DNA of 64,000 nt from Macquaria australasica (taxonomy: Eukaryota > Chordata > Actinopteri > Centrarchiformes > Percichthyidae). The notes under the pieces are model-generated. The model saw only the letters and a program-made list of their open reading frames with translations. It made no database searches and had not been told where the DNA came from. The translations under genes were made by a program, and so were the position numbers. This document shows positions 61,001 through 64,000 of the stretch, one piece after another. The DNA lies in the NCBI GenBank assembly GCA_005408345.1, contig SEMN01000223.1:310001-374000 (forward strand), written 5' to 3'. Every line of letters begins with the position of its first letter. Position 1 is the stretch's first letter.

Positions 61001-61360
61001 CTCAAGATGTCTTTGGACTAGTTTTTGATAGCCATTAGCTTGTCTACTGTTAGAGAACAAAAGTAATTCTCAGTTATAAACATGTCCGGAGGGCCTGTAC
61101 GGGTCCGCAGCCCAGGTGTTGGGAACCACTGTTCTAAAGTAATTGAACTCCTCCTTTTTCCACATAAATTTCATGTATTTTTATATTCCAAATTACACAT
61201 ACTACATCTAAATGCTGCCACTTTTACATTTAACGTATTTTATTTTATTGTTTGTTTTGTTTTAATAGCTAAAAACTGCAGTAAGTGATTGCACTTGTTT
61301 GTCTTCTGACTATATCAGTATATTTTCTCTTCTGTAAGTCAGCTACTCTCCAAATAAACT
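58036..61360. other. Intergenic DNA, no gene recognised
   Basis: It contains short (AT)n at about 60149-60168 and a (TTTG)n-like run near 60857-60878. The segment 61095-61135 ends with tgttgggaaccactgttcta, which resembles one terminus of a hAT-like element; no partner end was found. Open frames here have no protein features. Confidence 0.4.
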
Positions 61361-61415
61361 GCCGGTAAAGTGCCGGTAAAGTGCCACTAAAGTGCCGGTA
61401 AAGTGCCGGTATGTT
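61361..61415. repeat. 11-base tandem repeat, five units
   Basis: The unit gccggtaaagt is repeated five times; unit 3 has ca for gg and unit 5 ends in atgtt. The period of 11 is not a multiple of three, so it is not a coding repeat. Confidence 0.9.
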
Positions 61416-62496
61416 CTTCTGTTTGGGCAAAATCTTTTACTTTGCTCCCTGTAGCTCCGCCCCGCCGGACTGCCGCGTCTTCGACACGCAACAAACCTCC
61501 GCCGTCCACAGACAACGCAGCAGCGTCAAGTGAAGCGAACTCAGTGTCGACCGGAAACGCGACAGCCTTTAAAATAAAAGCTCCCGATGAATATTATTGA
61601 AATGCAGGAAAAAGATTAAAGTAAACAACAGACCAAATATAAGCAATACTTGTCTGCATGAGCAACATGAGGAAAACTGAACCTCTGTTAGCCGCTAACC
61701 GCTGTTAGTCAATGTGGATGTAAAATTCACAAAAATACAGTAAAGTGCTCAGAAAGATTTTTTTGCACTCGGCAGCTGCATTTGATGGTGAACAGACACT
61801 AAATATCAACTAAAAAACTTTAGATTTGTTTGGTTATTTCTGTTGTTATCGCTTTAGATGTTTGAAAGTGAATATAGTTTAATTAATAAACACTAATTTC
61901 AAAGTTTTATCATTTGTCAGGACATCACATTATTTGGCCTGTAGGTGTCAGTGAATGTAGATGGACACGACAGATATACAGTAAAGTCATTAGTTTAACA
62001 GATTAGTATTGCAGTTTGGTGCATGGTCTTCAGGGGCCTTGTATTCCTAAAATGTTTGTGGATTTAGCATGAAAATGCTTGATTAGACTTTTACAAAATG
62101 TATTAGTAAACTCTGGATCATCCTGAGAAAACCATGTGTCTCTGTGTGATCTGCACCTTTAAAGTATATTTAAATCAGACTCTGAGGCTATAAGATGTTT
62201 AATATCACACTTTCAGAATGAAGGTTCTTTCTACATGACCTGGTTTTTAAGAATATAGGTTGTATAGACTCATGTGGCTCTGCTCATATTTATAGCCTGC
62301 TGTATATGTTACTGTCTGCTGTTTTAACAGTGTTTCCCTATAACATTTTAACAGCATTTCCTTACAGTGAAAAAGCTCATCAAAGCTCTGCCAACAAGGC
62401 TATTTCAAGAAGTCATGTTTTTATTGTCTTTATCCATTGTATTGTTGTTTTTTTTTAAATTCCACATTTATAGTTGTTATTTTATTTCCCCCCCAT
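61416..62496. other. Intergenic DNA with a GC-richer block
   Basis: The block 61450-61600 is GC-richer (ctccgccccgccggactgcc) and ends with gcctttaaaataaaagctcc, a motif seen in teleost interspersed repeats. It was not assigned to a gene. Confidence 0.35.
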
Positions 62497-62575
62497 CAGA
62501 ATCAGCTTTATTGGCCAAGTATCTGTACACATACAAGGAATCTGACTCTGCTTTTTCGTTGCTCTCGATGTGCCA
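62497..62575 (+). repeat. Teleost interspersed repeat (CAGAATCAGCTTTATTGGCC)
   Basis: The sequence cagaatcagctttattggcc, aagtatctgtacacatacaa, ggaatctgactctgc is a stereotyped repeat common in teleost genomes, probably a LINE or SINE tail. Confidence 0.55.
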
Positions 62576-62879
62576 AGAACGATTTACATGATAGAAATAA
62601 AAAAACAAGGACAAAAAATAGATACATATTGAATGATTCATGTAATACATTACTTTATATACTGGAAGTAGGTGGATATGTACAGTATGTATTTATATTT
62701 GACAATGATGATGATGACAAAATAATGTGTATTTAAACTATAAAATATGTAATTGATATTTTGTAGGTAAGTGGATGTTTCATATGATTTCTCTTTATAA
62801 AAAATATATGTTCTCTGTCTTTCTGTTCATATTTGTCTGCTTCATTGGCTTGTCGGTCAATGGTAAAACCTGTATGAAA

Positions 62880-63734
62880 GCAGCTACACGCGTTTCGTCT
62901 CGCTGATTAAATCCTTTTGTTTTGAAACTCTTGGCCGGATGTGAGGTTGGTCACTTCGCCTAACTTGCCGCGGTGTTCGCGGGGGGGCGGAACGCTCATT
63001 CGCGTCAGGTCGGGACTCGCGGCGGAGCAACCGGAGGCAAACGTCCGTCTGTGGCGCCCTGACCCGCGGGGAAACAACGTGGAACCGCTCGGACACACGT
63101 CGGGAAACAGCGACTGCGGAGGCTAAATCCGCCGCTGCCGATTTATTTGGGCGAACTGGTTGATCGCGGGCTGTGAACACACACACACACACACACACAC
63201 TCAGTCACAGGTTGCTAGCGGAGTTAACGCTAACCCCCAGCTAGCCAAGTTAGCTGGCTGCGGTTCGCCGTGCGGTTCCCCGTGCGGTTCCCCCTCCGCC
63301 CGGGACTCCAAGCAGCCGGAGCTGAACTTAAAACAGCTGTCGGACCTTTCCCCGGACCGCCTTGCTCTGTGATTCAGTCACGATGTGGTGTGTTTTCGGA
63401 CGTTTATCAAGTTGGCCGGCTGGTAGCGTCGGCTGACTAAAAGCCTAACGTCAGTGCGAGTCTCTCGGCTTCTCTCGACCCGGATTTTTACTCCTGTGTG
63501 TGTGTTTTTTTTCCTCCTCCTGTTTTTGGCTGTTGCTTTTTTATTTTATTATTTTTTTTAAAGGTGGACTTTGCTCTCAGGGTGTTGTAACCCCCACCAC
63601 CCCCACCACCACCACCACCCTATTAAAAAAAAAGCCTCTATTGATTCTTCTTTTGGAGGATTTCAAAACTTGGCTGGAAGCTTTTTTTTTTTTTTTTTTT
63701 GGGAAGTTGAGGATTTTTCCGAGCGTGTGGAAAA
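62880..63734 (+). promoter_or_regulatory. CpG-rich promoter and 5' leader of the mtss gene
   Basis: CpG density rises sharply from about 62930 to 63480 (for example gccgcggtgttcgcgggggg, cgggactcgcggcggagcaa) compared with flanking AT-rich DNA. The leader contains a (CA)n run at 63177-63200, a poly-T tract at about 63681-63700 and purine-poor stretches before the start codon. No TATA box was found, in keeping with a CpG-island promoter. The exact start of transcription is not visible. Confidence 0.6.
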
Positions 63735-63806
63735 ATGGATGCGGGTATAGAGAAGGAATGCAGCGCCTTGGGAGGGCTCTTCCAGCTCGTCATGAACGAC
63801 ATGAAG
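63735..63806 (+). CDS. mtss2: MTSS family I-BAR protein, first coding exon (gene continues past the right edge)
   Basis: The exon encodes 24 residues (MDAGIEKECSALGGLFQLVM then NDMK) and ends at a GT donor in phase 0. This is the conserved start of the metastasis-suppressor (MTSS/MIM) I-BAR domain, and the known exon 1 ends at the same DMK. I-BAR proteins bend PIP2-rich membranes outward and bind actin monomers through a C-terminal WH2 motif, which would lie outside this window. The IEKECSALGGLFQ stretch matches MTSS1, while the VMNDMK end is closer to MTSS2 (MTSS1L). The osgin1 neighbourhood favours mtss2 weakly, so the symbol is provisional. Confidence 0.75.
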
Positions 63807-64000
63807 GTAAAAAACAACAACAAATCTAATTAAATTAACTAATGTATTCCCTCCAAATCATCCGAGTTTGTTACTTTTACTGCTTCTGCGTTTCATATTT
63901 AAAAGTCGATTTGTCTGCGATGCATTTTTTTATTTATTTCACATTTCTCTTTATTCTTCTTTTTTTTTTCTGTGTCGTTACTTTTCATTTTCATAATGTA
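63807..64000 (+). other. Start of mtss intron 1
   Basis: Non-coding sequence after the donor gtaaaa at 63807, running off the window edge. T-rich; nothing else seen. Confidence 0.6.

Noticed and set aside
61403..61600. 65-codon frame with Pro/Ser/Ala-rich sequence
   Set aside because: It overlaps the 11-base tandem and a repeat-like GC block, and no homology is recognised.

Overview
The window is vertebrate nuclear DNA, almost certainly from a ray-finned fish, and most likely a percomorph-type teleost. Genes are split into short exons with GT-AG introns. Between them lie long AT-rich stretches full of CA/GT microsatellites, Tc1-type transposons, L2 and RNase H-bearing I-clade LINE remnants, and many short inverted-repeat elements of kinds common in teleosts. 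Nothing prokaryotic, viral, CRISPR-like or tRNA-like was recognised.

Layout. (1) 1-5302: a CpG-containing upstream region, then a complete six-coding-exon ccdc51 gene on the plus strand (mitochondrial ATP-sensitive potassium channel subunit MITOK). (2) 5303-29400: about 24 kb with no gene I can support, but with Tc1 and LINE relics and several hairpin elements. (3) 29400-39842: a TATA-containing promoter and a complete osgin1-type gene on the plus strand. It has eight coding exons, and its start codon appears to sit on a tiny first coding segment, split from the rest by a 5.3 kb repeat-rich intron. (4) 39843-57300: an island of TRIM genes (RING, B-box2, coiled coil, PRY-SPRY). It holds one intact copy (47015-48475, minus), two broken copies (43496-44896, minus; 55892-57271, plus) and one 5' stub cut by a Tc1 transposon (51488-51653). 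I-clade LINE remnants are interleaved. (5) 57300-62880: repeats without a gene. (6) 62880-64000: a CpG-rich promoter and first coding exon of an mtss1/mtss2 (I-BAR) gene that runs off the right edge.

Functionally the genes are unrelated: a mitochondrial potassium channel subunit, a stress-responsive flavoprotein-like protein, E3-ligase-like TRIM proteins of the type expanded in fish, and an actin/membrane-bending scaffold. The osgin1-mtss neighbourhood echoes OSGIN1/MTSS2 on human 16q, and OSGIN2/MTSS1 on human 8q. The most informative part is the TRIM/LINE island. Its copies show tandem duplication, separate nonsense changes in nearly the same part of the RING, a start-codon deletion and a transposon insertion. 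I saw no clear new biological system. All exon calls come from reading the sequence by eye, and no database search or alignment was run.
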